NCBI GenBank assembly: GCA_964350265.1
Contig: CAYGJZ010000085.1
Coordinates: 1-16,105, forward strand
DNA from: BQJD01 sp964350265
GTDB lineage: Bacteria > Pseudomonadota > Gammaproteobacteria > Arenicellales > CAJQKF01
DNA length: 16,105 bases
Direction of reading: 5' to 3'
The notes beneath the pieces are model-generated. The model saw only the letters and a list, made by a program, of their open reading frames with translations. It was not told the origin of the DNA and searched no databases. Both the position numbers and the translations under genes were made by a program. Of the stretch, positions 8,316 through 14,397 are shown one piece after another (positions within the stretch are counted from its first letter, which is position 1; the number at the start of each line of letters is the position of its first letter).

Positions 8316-8744
8316 CTAGAACGAGGCGATGGGGATGCCGAGCAACTGGTCGAACAAGCCCCACAACAGCGCCGGGAACAGCACGCTGTAGAGGGTGTTG
8401 GCCAGCAACCGGCGGGAACCGCACAGCCAAAGACCTGCGAAAAGCGCGAAGGGCAGCACCACGAACAGGCCGAGAAGGTCGGCGGCCACCAGCACCGTGG
8501 CCACCGCCACCAGCACCAGCAGCGGCAGGGTGAGCTGACCCGCGGGCACACGACGCACACGCTTGCGGGATACCACCAGGTCCACCACGATCAGCGCGAT
8601 CATGATCGCCGCCAGAGCGCGGGGAAACGTCGCGGGACCGATGTCCCGCGACGAAAGGGCGCCCGGAAAGGTGCCGGACTGGACCAGGATCAGCACCCCG
8701 AATGCGATCAACACCAGGTAGATCGCATGGGTGAGCGGAAACAT
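8316..8744 (-). CDS. tctB: Tripartite tricarboxylate transporter, small permease TctB
   Basis: 142-residue inner-membrane protein with four predicted hydrophobic segments: AIYLVLIAFGVLILVQS near the N-terminus, FPRALAAIMIALIVVDLVV, the LPLLVLVAVATVLVAADLLG/LFVVLPFALFAGLW pair, and a C-terminal stretch ending LLGIPIASF. The loop SRDIGPATFPRALA is the recognisable TctB element (the family has a G-P-x-x-F/W-P motif after the first helix). Size and topology match the family's small subunit. It starts 4 bases after the tctC stop, with a GGAG ribosome site lying over that stop, and ends 11 bases before tctA, so the three transporter genes are one transcription unit. Confidence 0.93.
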   Translation of the reverse strand: MFPLTHAIYLVLIAFGVLILVQSGTFPGALSSRDIGPATFPRALAAIMIALIVVDLVVSRKRVRRVPAGQLTLPLLVLVAVATVLVAADLLGLFVVLPFALFAGLWLCGSRRLLANTLYSVLFPALLWGLFDQLLGIPIASF

Positions 8745-8748
8745 GTGG

Positions 8749-9705
8749 CTACTCCAGCATGCCGAGCTTCTTCAGCATCTTGGTGTCGGCCTCGGCCTGC
8801 GCCTCGAGCAGCGCCTGGAACTCGGCGCGGGTCATCGAGCCCTGCAGGGTGGACGAATCGTCCAGGAAGGACTGGAAGTCCTCGCTGTTGACGGACTCGT
8901 CGATGATCGCGTGCAGCTTGTCGACGATCTCGTCCGGGGTGTCGCCACGCAGGAACATGCCACGCCAGTGGTAGCGAGCGAGATCGTGGCCGAGTTCGAC
9001 GAAGGTGGGCACGTCCGGATGCGCCTTGACACGTTCCTCGGAGGTCACCGCGACCACCTCGGTGCGTTCCTTGAAACGGCTGTAGGCGCTGATGTTGCTC
9101 ATCGCCGCCTCGATGTCGCCGGCCATTACCGCGTTGATGGCGTCGCCACCGCTGCTGAACGGCACCCAGGTGACCTCGACTTCCGCCAGGTCGGCGAGGA
9201 TCAGCGTGGTGATCTGGTGCGGGGAGCCGGTGCCGTAGCCACCGATGCGGATCTGGCCGGGGTTCTCGCCCATGGCGGCCACCAGGCTCTCCAGGCTGTC
9301 GTAGTCGCCGTCGCGCTTCACGTACAGGGCGAAGGGGTCGAGCTGGATGCGGTACAGCGGCGTGAAGTCATCCCACTTGTGGGCGGCGCCGGGGAGCTGC
9401 AGCACCGAGGTGATGCCGGTGGCGTCGTTGAAGATCGTCAGGCCGTCCGCGGGCTGGCCCTTGAGGTAGGCCATGGCCAGCTGGCCGGTGCCGCCGGGGC
9501 GCGGCTCGACCACCACCGGCACGCCGGCGACCTCTTCCATGGTGACGGCCAGTCGCCGCACCATGACGTCCTGCGGTGCGCCGGCCGACGAGCCGTGGAT
9601 GATCTTGATCGGGCCGGACGGGTATTCGTCCGCGCTCACCACGGGTGAGCCGAAAGTCAGCGCGGACACGAGCACGGCGGTCAGCGCGGATACCTGGATA
9701 CGCAT
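8749..9705 (-). CDS. tctC: Tripartite tricarboxylate transporter, periplasmic receptor TctC (Bug family)
   Basis: 318-residue periplasmic solute-binding protein of the Bug/TctC family, which captures a carboxylate and hands it to TctAB. A Sec signal peptide covers about residues 1-25 (MRIQVSALTAVLVSALTFGS, then VVSA before DEYP). Family motifs follow: YPSGPIKIIHGSSAGAPQD, VPVVVEPRPGGTGQLAMAYL, GQIRIGGYGTGSPHQIT, and WVPFSSGGDAINAVMAGDIEAAM. Length is typical. The ATG at 9705 is chosen because AGGAGG stands just upstream and the signal peptide begins there; the frame continues to 9801, but that would run through the operator. It is the first gene of the minus-strand operon. Bug ligands are usually organic acids bound through the carboxylate loops; the specific ligand cannot be read here. 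Confidence 0.96.
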   Translation of the reverse strand: MRIQVSALTAVLVSALTFGSPVVSADEYPSGPIKIIHGSSAGAPQDVMVRRLAVTMEEVAGVPVVVEPRPGGTGQLAMAYLKGQPADGLTIFNDATGITSVLQLPGAAHKWDDFTPLYRIQLDPFALYVKRDGDYDSLESLVAAMGENPGQIRIGGYGTGSPHQITTLILADLAEVEVTWVPFSSGGDAINAVMAGDIEAAMSNISAYSRFKERTEVVAVTSEERVKAHPDVPTFVELGHDLARYHWRGMFLRGDTPDEIVDKLHAIIDESVNSEDFQSFLDDSSTLQGSMTRAEFQALLEAQAEADTKMLKKLGMLE

Positions 9706-9741
9706 GGGGTTCCTCCTGTTTTCTTCGGGTAATCCGGTGGG

Positions 9742-9757
9742 CGTGCCAGACGGCACG
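9742..9757 (-). other. Small perfect hairpin in the tctC leader
   Basis: CGTGCC at 9742-9747 is matched by GGCACG at 9752-9757 with four bases between. In the tctC transcript this would be a 6-bp stem with a 4-nt loop about 36 bases before the start codon. There is no U-run after it, so it is not a standard terminator. It could affect mRNA stability or be chance in GC-rich DNA. Confidence 0.3.
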
Positions 9758-9768
9758 AACCCGTGACT

Positions 9769-9798
9769 ACGGTAGTCCAGTGCATCGGTGTCCGTCAA
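9769..9798 (-). promoter_or_regulatory. Candidate sigma-70 promoter for the tctCBA catabolic operon
   Basis: Reading leftward, TTGACG (9793-9798) and TACCGT (9769-9774) are separated by 18 bases. The -35 is a good match and the -10 a poor one. Initiation would give a leader of about 55-60 bases before the tctC ATG. The first TTTATCGATAAA copy lies only 3 bases upstream of the -35 element, a sensible position for control by the divergent GntR protein. Pattern match only. Confidence 0.35.
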
Positions 9799-9801
9799 CA
9801 A

Positions 9802-9869
9802 TTTATCGATAAAAAATTCTTTTATCGACTTGTGCTGCGCTGTATCGGGTTGTAATCTTTATCGATAAA
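9802..9869. promoter_or_regulatory. Operator set: TTTATCGATAAA x2 plus one partial copy
   Basis: The 12-base perfect palindrome TTTATCGATAAA occurs at 9802-9813 and again at 9858-9869. A partial copy, TTTATCGA, is at 9821-9828. Palindrome centres are at about 9807.5, 9826.5 and 9863.5, that is 19 and 37 bases apart. The sequence is AT-rich in GC-rich surroundings and lies exactly between a GntR/FCD regulator and the operon it faces, which is how autoregulated GntR systems are usually arranged. The right-hand copy lies just after a possible -10 (TGTAAT, 9851-9856) for the regulator gene, where binding would block its transcription. Binding by the adjacent regulator is inference. Confidence 0.7.
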
Positions 9870-9885
9870 CCGGAATCCACTCGGA

Positions 9886-10587
9886 GTGCTGAACATCGTG
9901 CCCACGGCGAGAAAGACCGGCGAAACGCGCCGAACACTCACCAATCTCGCCTATTCCCGGCTGCGCGAGGACATCCTCAGCGGCCGCCTGGAGCCCGGGC
10001 TGAAGCTGCGCGTGGAGCATCTGAAGACCAGCTACGGGGCGGGCGCCAGCCCGATTCGCGAGGCCTTGTCGCGCTTGACCGGCGACGGTCTCGCCGTGGC
10101 CGAGGGTCGACGGGGATTCCGCGTGGCACAGGTGTCGCTGGCCGAACTGAAGGACATCACCGAGCTGCGCGTGCTGATGGAGACCCGGGCGCTGACCGTC
10201 TCCATGGCCCTCGGCGACGACGACTGGGAGGCACAGGTGCTGGCGGCCTATCACCGCCTGTCCAAGCTGGACGAGAACCTCGCCAACGACCAGCCCGGCG
10301 AGGAGTGGGAGGAACGACACCGCCTGTTCCATGCCGCGCTGGTGGCGGCCTGCCCGTCACGCTGGCTGAAGAACTTCCGCGAGATCCTGTTCGACCAGAG
10401 CGAGCGCTACCGTAGGCTGGCGCTGGCCGACAGCCCCGGCGAGCGACCGGTGGCCGAGGAACACCGCGCCATCATGCAGGCGACGCTGGAACGCGACACC
10501 GGCCGGGCCTGCGAGCTGCTCAGCCATCACATCCAGGCCACCGCCGACGCGGTGGCCGGCAGCGACTGGGTGCTGGCCGAGCCGTAG
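9886..10587 (+). CDS. GntR family regulator, FadR/FCD subfamily (of the TTT operon)
   Basis: 233-residue transcription factor. The N-terminal winged helix (about residues 15-80) has LAYSRLREDILSGRLEPGLKL and the recognition segment ASPIREALSRLTGDGLA; the wing is VAEGRRGFRVA. The C-terminal FCD ligand domain has ITELRVLMETRAL, HRLFHAALVAACPS, EEHRAIMQATLERD and ELLSHHI, whose histidines form the metal/ligand site common in carboxylate-sensing members. It is divergent from tctC and faces the TTTATCGATAAA set, so it probably represses the catabolic operon and itself until its acid ligand appears. The start is uncertain: GTG at 9886 gives the length shown, while GTG at 9898 (229 residues) has CGGAG 11 bases upstream. 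It converges on the dienelactone hydrolase gene with 22 bases between. Confidence 0.93.
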   Translation: MLNIVPTARKTGETRRTLTNLAYSRLREDILSGRLEPGLKLRVEHLKTSYGAGASPIREALSRLTGDGLAVAEGRRGFRVAQVSLAELKDITELRVLMETRALTVSMALGDDDWEAQVLAAYHRLSKLDENLANDQPGEEWEERHRLFHAALVAACPSRWLKNFREILFDQSERYRRLALADSPGERPVAEEHRAIMQATLERDTGRACELLSHHIQATADAVAGSDWVLAEP

Positions 10588-10609
10588 CCGCGACCAGCAC
10601 CCCGCCCCG

Positions 10610-11419
10610 CTACTGGAACACGGTGCCGAGGAAGGTCTGAAGCTCGGCCCAGCTTTGCCGGTCGGCGTCGGCATCGTAGGCAATGGGCATGTTGTAGGTC
10701 TTGCCCAACTCGTCGGCAGCGGGATTGGTAAAGGCATGCAGGGCGCCGGGATAGGCGATGAAGGTCATGTCGGCCCCGGCATTGGCCATCTCCTCCTTGA
10801 AGGCCGCCACCTGTTCTTCCGGCACCAGCGGGTCGGCCGCGCCATGCAGTACCAGCAGCGATCCCTGGATCGCGCCGGGTTCAGCCGGCACCTGGGTGGA
10901 CAGGTTGCCGTGGAAGCTGGCGACACCATCGAGATCCATGCCGCGACGGGCCATCTGCAGCACGATGTTGCCACCGAAGCAGTAGCCGATGGCGGCAGTG
11001 CGGCCAGGATCGGTGCTGGCATGGGCATGCAGCAGGTCGCGGGCGGCGACGAAGCGCGCGGTGCCCGCCTCCATGTTGCTGAACACCTCCATCATGAACT
11101 TCTTCGCGTCTTCCGGGTGGCTGGTGGTCTTGCCGTCGCCGTACATGTCCAGGGCCATCGCGGTGTAGCCGAGTTCGGCCAGCATGTCGGCACGCCGGCG
11201 CACGTAGTCGTTGTGACCCCACCACTCGTGGACCACCAGCACCCCGGGGCGCTGGCCCTCGATGGCATCGTCCCAGGCGATGTAGCCGGTCAGGTCGACG
11301 CCGTCGACCTGGTAGTGGATCTCCTCGCCGACCACCGCGGCATGGACGGTGGCCGACCAGGCCAGGGAGACGGCGACAAGCGCGAAACCCGCGCGCAGAC
11401 GGAATCGGTTGCTGGGCAT
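10610..11419 (-). CDS. Dienelactone hydrolase family protein with signal peptide
   Basis: 269-residue alpha/beta-hydrolase of the dienelactone hydrolase (DLH) family. The Cys-Asp-His triad is visible: Cys147 in GYCFGG, Asp196 in HGAADPLVP and His228 in GALHAF. Glu65 in VVHEWWG corresponds to the glutamate that positions the cysteine in DLH. Residues 1-27 (positive start RFRLR, hydrophobic core, VHA end) look like a Sec signal peptide, so the protein is probably periplasmic, unlike classical cytoplasmic DLH. The ATG at 11419 is chosen because GAGGTG lies 8 bases upstream and the signal peptide starts there; the frame stays open to 11740 but would overlap the second GntR gene. It lies 106 bases downstream of that regulator, same strand. 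The substrate is unknown; lactone or ester hydrolysis is inferred from the family. Confidence 0.92.
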   Translation of the reverse strand: MPSNRFRLRAGFALVAVSLAWSATVHAAVVGEEIHYQVDGVDLTGYIAWDDAIEGQRPGVLVVHEWWGHNDYVRRRADMLAELGYTAMALDMYGDGKTTSHPEDAKKFMMEVFSNMEAGTARFVAARDLLHAHASTDPGRTAAIGYCFGGNIVLQMARRGMDLDGVASFHGNLSTQVPAEPGAIQGSLLVLHGAADPLVPEEQVAAFKEEMANAGADMTFIAYPGALHAFTNPAADELGKTYNMPIAYDADADRQSWAELQTFLGTVFQ

Positions 11420-11441
11420 GACAGGCACCTCGTCGGGTTGT

Positions 11442-11458
11442 GCGGGGAGGCTCCCCGC
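11442..11458 (-). other. Strong GC hairpin in the dienelactone hydrolase leader
   Basis: GCGGGGA (11442-11448) pairs perfectly with TCCCCGC (11452-11458) around a 3-base loop. It lies 23 bases upstream of the hydrolase ATG at 11419 on the minus strand. No T-run follows on either strand, so a simple intrinsic terminator is unlikely. It may insulate the leader, limit read-through from the regulator gene, or stabilise mRNA. Confidence 0.45.
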
Positions 11459-11494
11459 GGGTCGAAGGACAGCGGGTGCAGTGTAGCACCGGGT

Positions 11495-11517
11495 CCGCGG
11501 CGTGCGCCGTGCCGCGG
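11495..11517 (-). terminator. Possible stem-loop terminator of the second GntR gene
   Basis: CCGCGGC (11495-11501) and GCCGCGG (11511-11517) form a perfect 7-bp stem with a 9-base loop, 8 bases beyond the GntR stop on the minus strand. No U-tract follows, so it does not fit a classical intrinsic terminator. The position after a gene end is the only support. Confidence 0.3.
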
Positions 11518-11525
11518 CGACGATC

Positions 11526-12212
11526 TCAGCCGGCCGCCGTCCCGCGACCCCGTCGACCCGCGGCCAGCAGCCCCGCCAGTGCATGCGCCGGGTCCATCTC
11601 GAGGTTGGAGGCAATGTGCTCAAGATGACTGCGCATCCGCCGCCGGGCTCGGCGCATGTCGCCGGCGACCAGGGCATCGAGCAGCTCCGGGTGCTCGCCG
11701 TAGGCACAGTAACGTGGCGCCGGACGCTCCAGGCAGGCAATGGCCAGGGCCGAGCGCGACATCAGGTTGGTGGCATAGCCCAGCAGCAGGGGATTGCCCG
11801 CGGCAGCGGCCAGTTGCAGGTGGAAGTCGGCGGACAGGCGCAGGCCGCGGGCACGCTCGCCGGCCATCATGGCCCGCTGCTCGGCGGCGCAGATGCCGCG
11901 CAGGGTACGCTGTCGGCGGGCATCGAGCCGACCGCAGACCAGGTCCACCACGCCGAGCTCCACCACCTGCCGGGCCTGGAAGATGGCGCGGGCATCGGCG
12001 GCGTCGACACTGTTCACGGTGGCGCCTCGGTTGGGCCGGATGTCGACGATGCCCTCGTCGCACAGCCGCTGCAGGGTGCGCCGCACCACCGTGCGGCTGA
12101 CCCCGTTGAGCTCGGCCAGCGTGGTCTCCGCCAGCCGCGTGCCCGGGGCGATCTCGCCGCCGAGAATGGCGTCGAACAGGCGGTTGTAGAGTTGCTGGTG
12201 CAGGGCAGGCAT
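11526..12212 (-). CDS. GntR family regulator, FCD subfamily (probable purine-catabolism regulator)
   Basis: 228-residue winged-helix regulator from the ATG at 12212. The DNA-binding half has LYNRLFDAILGGEIAPGTRL, LAELNGVSRTVVRRTLQRLCDEG and the wing IRPNRGATVNSV. The FCD half has ARAIFQARQVVELGVVDLV, DFHLQLAAAAGNPLLLGY and HPELLDALVAGDMRRARRRMRSHLEHI, with the histidine pattern of the ligand/metal site. The frame can be opened at a TTG at 12236, but that would code through the AT-rich operator; the ATG is preferred although no ribosome site precedes it. It is divergent from puuD with 64 bases between, so control of the urate operon is the natural inference. The ligand is probably a pathway metabolite such as urate or allantoin, which is not shown by the sequence. 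Confidence 0.9.
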   Translation of the reverse strand: MPALHQQLYNRLFDAILGGEIAPGTRLAETTLAELNGVSRTVVRRTLQRLCDEGIVDIRPNRGATVNSVDAADARAIFQARQVVELGVVDLVCGRLDARRQRTLRGICAAEQRAMMAGERARGLRLSADFHLQLAAAAGNPLLLGYATNLMSRSALAIACLERPAPRYCAYGEHPELLDALVAGDMRRARRRMRSHLEHIASNLEMDPAHALAGLLAAGRRGRGTAAG

Positions 12213-12214
12213 GG

Positions 12215-12248
12215 ATTGTATTTTATTCCAATCCAATTAAAGTACAAT
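12215..12248. promoter_or_regulatory. Imperfect inverted repeat operator and divergent promoters (GntR/puuD)
   Basis: ATTGTA at 12215-12220 and TACAAT at 12243-12248 form an inverted repeat centred near 12231.5; extended arms (ATTGTATTTTAT against ATTGTACTTTAA) match at 10 of 12 positions. Between them is the tandem CCAATCCAAT (12228-12237). Half-sites of ATTGTA type resemble those of several FCD-type GntR proteins. TACAAT at 12243-12248 is also a good rightward -10 for puuD. Leftward, TTGTAC (12242-12247) and TAAAAT (12220-12225) are 16 bases apart and would start a transcript at about the regulator's ATG. Functional roles are inferred. Confidence 0.6.
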
Positions 12249-12276
12249 TCATCCACGACTCCATGCCCCGCTGCCC

Positions 12277-13464
12277 ATGGAACACCACCTGCTCGAATGG
12301 CTGAACCTGACCCTGCGCTGGATCCACGTGATCGTGGGCATCGCGTGGATCGGTGCGTCGTTCTACTTCAACTGGCTGGAAAACCGGCTGCAGCGCGGCG
12401 GCGCCCTTGCCGAGGGCGTGGCCGGCGAGCTGTGGGCGGTGCACGGCGGCGGCTTCTACCACCTGCAGAAGTACGAGGTGGCGCCAGCGGCGCTGCCGCC
12501 GACGCTGCACTGGTTCAAGTGGGAGGCCTATACCACCTGGATGTCCGGCGCCGCGCTGCTGGTGGTGATCTACTACCTGCAGGCCAGCGCCTTCCTGCTC
12601 GACCCGGCCAAGTCCGGGATCAGCGCCGGCGGGGCCATCGCGCTCGGCGTGTTCAGCCTGTGCGCCGCCTGGCTGGTCTACGACCTGCTCTGCCGCAGCC
12701 CGCTGGCCGGCCGGCCGCGCCTGCTCGCCCTGGTGCTGTTCGTGTTCTTCTCGCTGCTCGGCTTCGGGCTCGACAGCATGCTTGCCAGCCGCGCCGCCTA
12801 CCTGCACGTGGGCGCGGCCATCGGCACGGTGATGGTGGCCAACGTGTTCTTCGTCATCATCCCCGGCCAGCGCGAACTGGTGCAGGCGCTGTCGCAGGGC
12901 CGTGCACCCGATCCGGCCCCCGGCCGCAATGCCCTGCTGCGCTCCCGGCACAACAACTACCTGACGCTGCCGGTGCTGTTCATCATGATCTCCGGCCACT
13001 TCCCTTCCACCTACGGCCATGCCCATGGCTGGGCGGTGTTGATGGCGCTGTCCGCCATCGGCGTGGCGGTGCGTCACTACTTCAACATCCGTCACCGGCA
13101 GCGCGCGGCAGTTTGGATCCTGCCCGCCGCCTTCGCCGCCCTGGTGGCGGTGATGTGGCTGACCGCGCCGCCATCGCGGCCAGCGTCCAGCGGCGTGGTG
13201 GTGGACGATGCCGAGGTCTCCGCCATCGTCGCCGAGCGCTGCGTGGCCTGCCATGCGACCACGCCGACGCAGCCCGGCTTCGCCGCGCCACCGGCCGGCA
13301 TCGCGCTGGAGTCCCTGGACAGCGTGCGCGCCCAGGCCGAGCGCATCTACCTGAGCACCATCGCCACCCACACCATGCCGCTCGGCAACCTGACCGGCAT
13401 GACCGAGACCGAGCGCGCCGTCCTCGGCATCTGGCTGGAGCGGGAAATCGAGGCCGCGCGATGA
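12277..13464 (+). CDS. puuD: Membrane-bound cytochrome c-linked urate oxidase PuuD
   Basis: 395-residue integral membrane protein that oxidises urate to 5-hydroxyisourate and passes electrons to a C-terminal cytochrome c domain instead of making H2O2. About eight hydrophobic segments occupy residues 1-300, beginning LTLRWIHVIVGIAWIGASFYFNW with the family's WxxxWLE-like helix end (FNWLENRL). Characteristic blocks are GGGFYHLQKYEVAP, LHWFKWEAYTTWMSG, FFVIIPGQRE, RSRHNNYLTLPVLFIMISGHFP and YFNIRH. The haem site is CVACH at 322-326 with a likely axial Met367 in THTMPLGN. Length and order match known PuuD proteins. No ribosome site precedes the ATG. It is the first gene of the purine operon and overlaps puuE by 4 bases (ATGA). 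Confidence 0.95.
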   Translation: MEHHLLEWLNLTLRWIHVIVGIAWIGASFYFNWLENRLQRGGALAEGVAGELWAVHGGGFYHLQKYEVAPAALPPTLHWFKWEAYTTWMSGAALLVVIYYLQASAFLLDPAKSGISAGGAIALGVFSLCAAWLVYDLLCRSPLAGRPRLLALVLFVFFSLLGFGLDSMLASRAAYLHVGAAIGTVMVANVFFVIIPGQRELVQALSQGRAPDPAPGRNALLRSRHNNYLTLPVLFIMISGHFPSTYGHAHGWAVLMALSAIGVAVRHYFNIRHRQRAAVWILPAAFAALVAVMWLTAPPSRPASSGVVVDDAEVSAIVAERCVACHATTPTQPGFAAPPAGIALESLDSVRAQAERIYLSTIATHTMPLGNLTGMTETERAVLGIWLEREIEAAR

Positions 13465-14390
13465 GCCGCGACGCCTATCCCCGCGACATGATCGGCTACG
13501 GCGCCACGCCGCCGCGTCTTCGCTGGCCGGGCGATGCCCGGGTGGCGGTGCAGTTCGTGGTCAACTACGAAGAGGGCGGGGAGAACAACATCCTGCACGG
13601 CGACGCCGCCTCGGAAGCCTTCCTGTCGGAGATCATCGGCGCGGCCGCCTACCCGGGCATGCGCCACGTGAACATGGAATCCCTCTACGAGTACGGCTCG
13701 CGCGCCGGCTTCTGGAGACTGCACCGCCTGTTCACCGACCGCGGCATCCCGGTCACCGTGTTCGGCGTGGCCATGGCGCTGGCGCGCAATCCCGAGGCGG
13801 TGGCGGCGATGAACGCGGCCGGCTGGGAAATCGCCAGCCACGGTTACCGCTGGATCGACTACCAGCACGTCGACGAGGCCACCGAGGCCGAGCACCTGGC
13901 ACGGGCCGTCGCCGTGCATGCCGAGGTCACCGGCGCGGCGCCCAGCGGCTTCTACCTCGGCCGCGCCAGTCCCAACACCCACCGCCTGGTGGCCGAGCGC
14001 GGCGACTTCGTCTACCACGCCGACAGCTATGCCGACGACCTGCCCTACTGGGACACCCGCTTCGATCGAGCCCAGCTGGTGGTGCCCTATACCCTGGACG
14101 CCAACGACATGCGCTTCGCCACCGCCCAGGGATTCAACAGCGGCAGCCAGTTCTTCGACTACCTGCGCGACAGCCTCGACGTACTCCATGCCGAGGGCGA
14201 AGCCACGCCGAAGATGATGTCCATCGGCCTGCACTGCCGGCTGGCCGGCCGCCCGGGACGCACCGCGGCGCTGGCCCGCTTCTGCGACTACGCGGCATCC
14301 CTCGCCGGCGTATGGTTCGCCACCAGGCTCGACATCGCGCAATGCTTCGCCGGACAGGTGCCGGCACCGAACCCACCCGCACAACGGTAA
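13461..14390 (+). CDS. puuE: Allantoinase PuuE (polysaccharide deacetylase-like)
   Basis: 309-residue cofactor-light allantoinase that hydrolyses (S)-allantoin to allantoate, unrelated to the amidohydrolase AllB and built on the NodB/polysaccharide deacetylase fold. Family hallmarks are YPRDMIGYGATPPRLRWPG at the N-terminus, QFVVNYEEGGENNILHGD (31-48), NMESLYEYGSRAGFWRLHRL (71-90), GWEIASHGYRWIDYQ (121-135) and YHADSYADDLPYW. The length agrees with the usual value of a little over 300. The frame is open far upstream, but the ATG at 13461 is chosen because it gives the conserved N-terminus, shares ATGA with the puuD stop, and has GAGG about 8 bases upstream. It is followed after 7 bases by alc. 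Confidence 0.96.
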   Translation: MSRDAYPRDMIGYGATPPRLRWPGDARVAVQFVVNYEEGGENNILHGDAASEAFLSEIIGAAAYPGMRHVNMESLYEYGSRAGFWRLHRLFTDRGIPVTVFGVAMALARNPEAVAAMNAAGWEIASHGYRWIDYQHVDEATEAEHLARAVAVHAEVTGAAPSGFYLGRASPNTHRLVAERGDFVYHADSYADDLPYWDTRFDRAQLVVPYTLDANDMRFATAQGFNSGSQFFDYLRDSLDVLHAEGEATPKMMSIGLHCRLAGRPGRTAALARFCDYAASLAGVWFATRLDIAQCFAGQVPAPNPPAQR

Positions 14391-14397
14391 TCCCCGC

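Noticed and set aside
6751..8319. A 522-codon open frame on the + strand, opposite tctA
   Set aside because: Composition is almost entirely hydrophilic low-complexity (Gly, His, Asp, Gln, Arg), the mirror of membrane-protein codons; tctA on the other strand is unambiguous.
9706..9801. N-terminal extension of tctC to 9801
   Set aside because: It would displace the signal peptide and translate the promoter/operator region; AGGAGG directly precedes the ATG at 9705.
12223..13371. A 382-codon minus-strand frame opposite puuD
   Set aside because: Shadow of puuD: no recognisable domain, biased His/Gly/Gln/Arg composition, and it would begin and end inside well-defined genes.
11502..13460. Long upstream extension of the puuE frame (open from 11502)
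   Set aside because: It would run through the regulator gene antisense and puuD in another frame; the PuuE conserved N-terminus starts at 13461.
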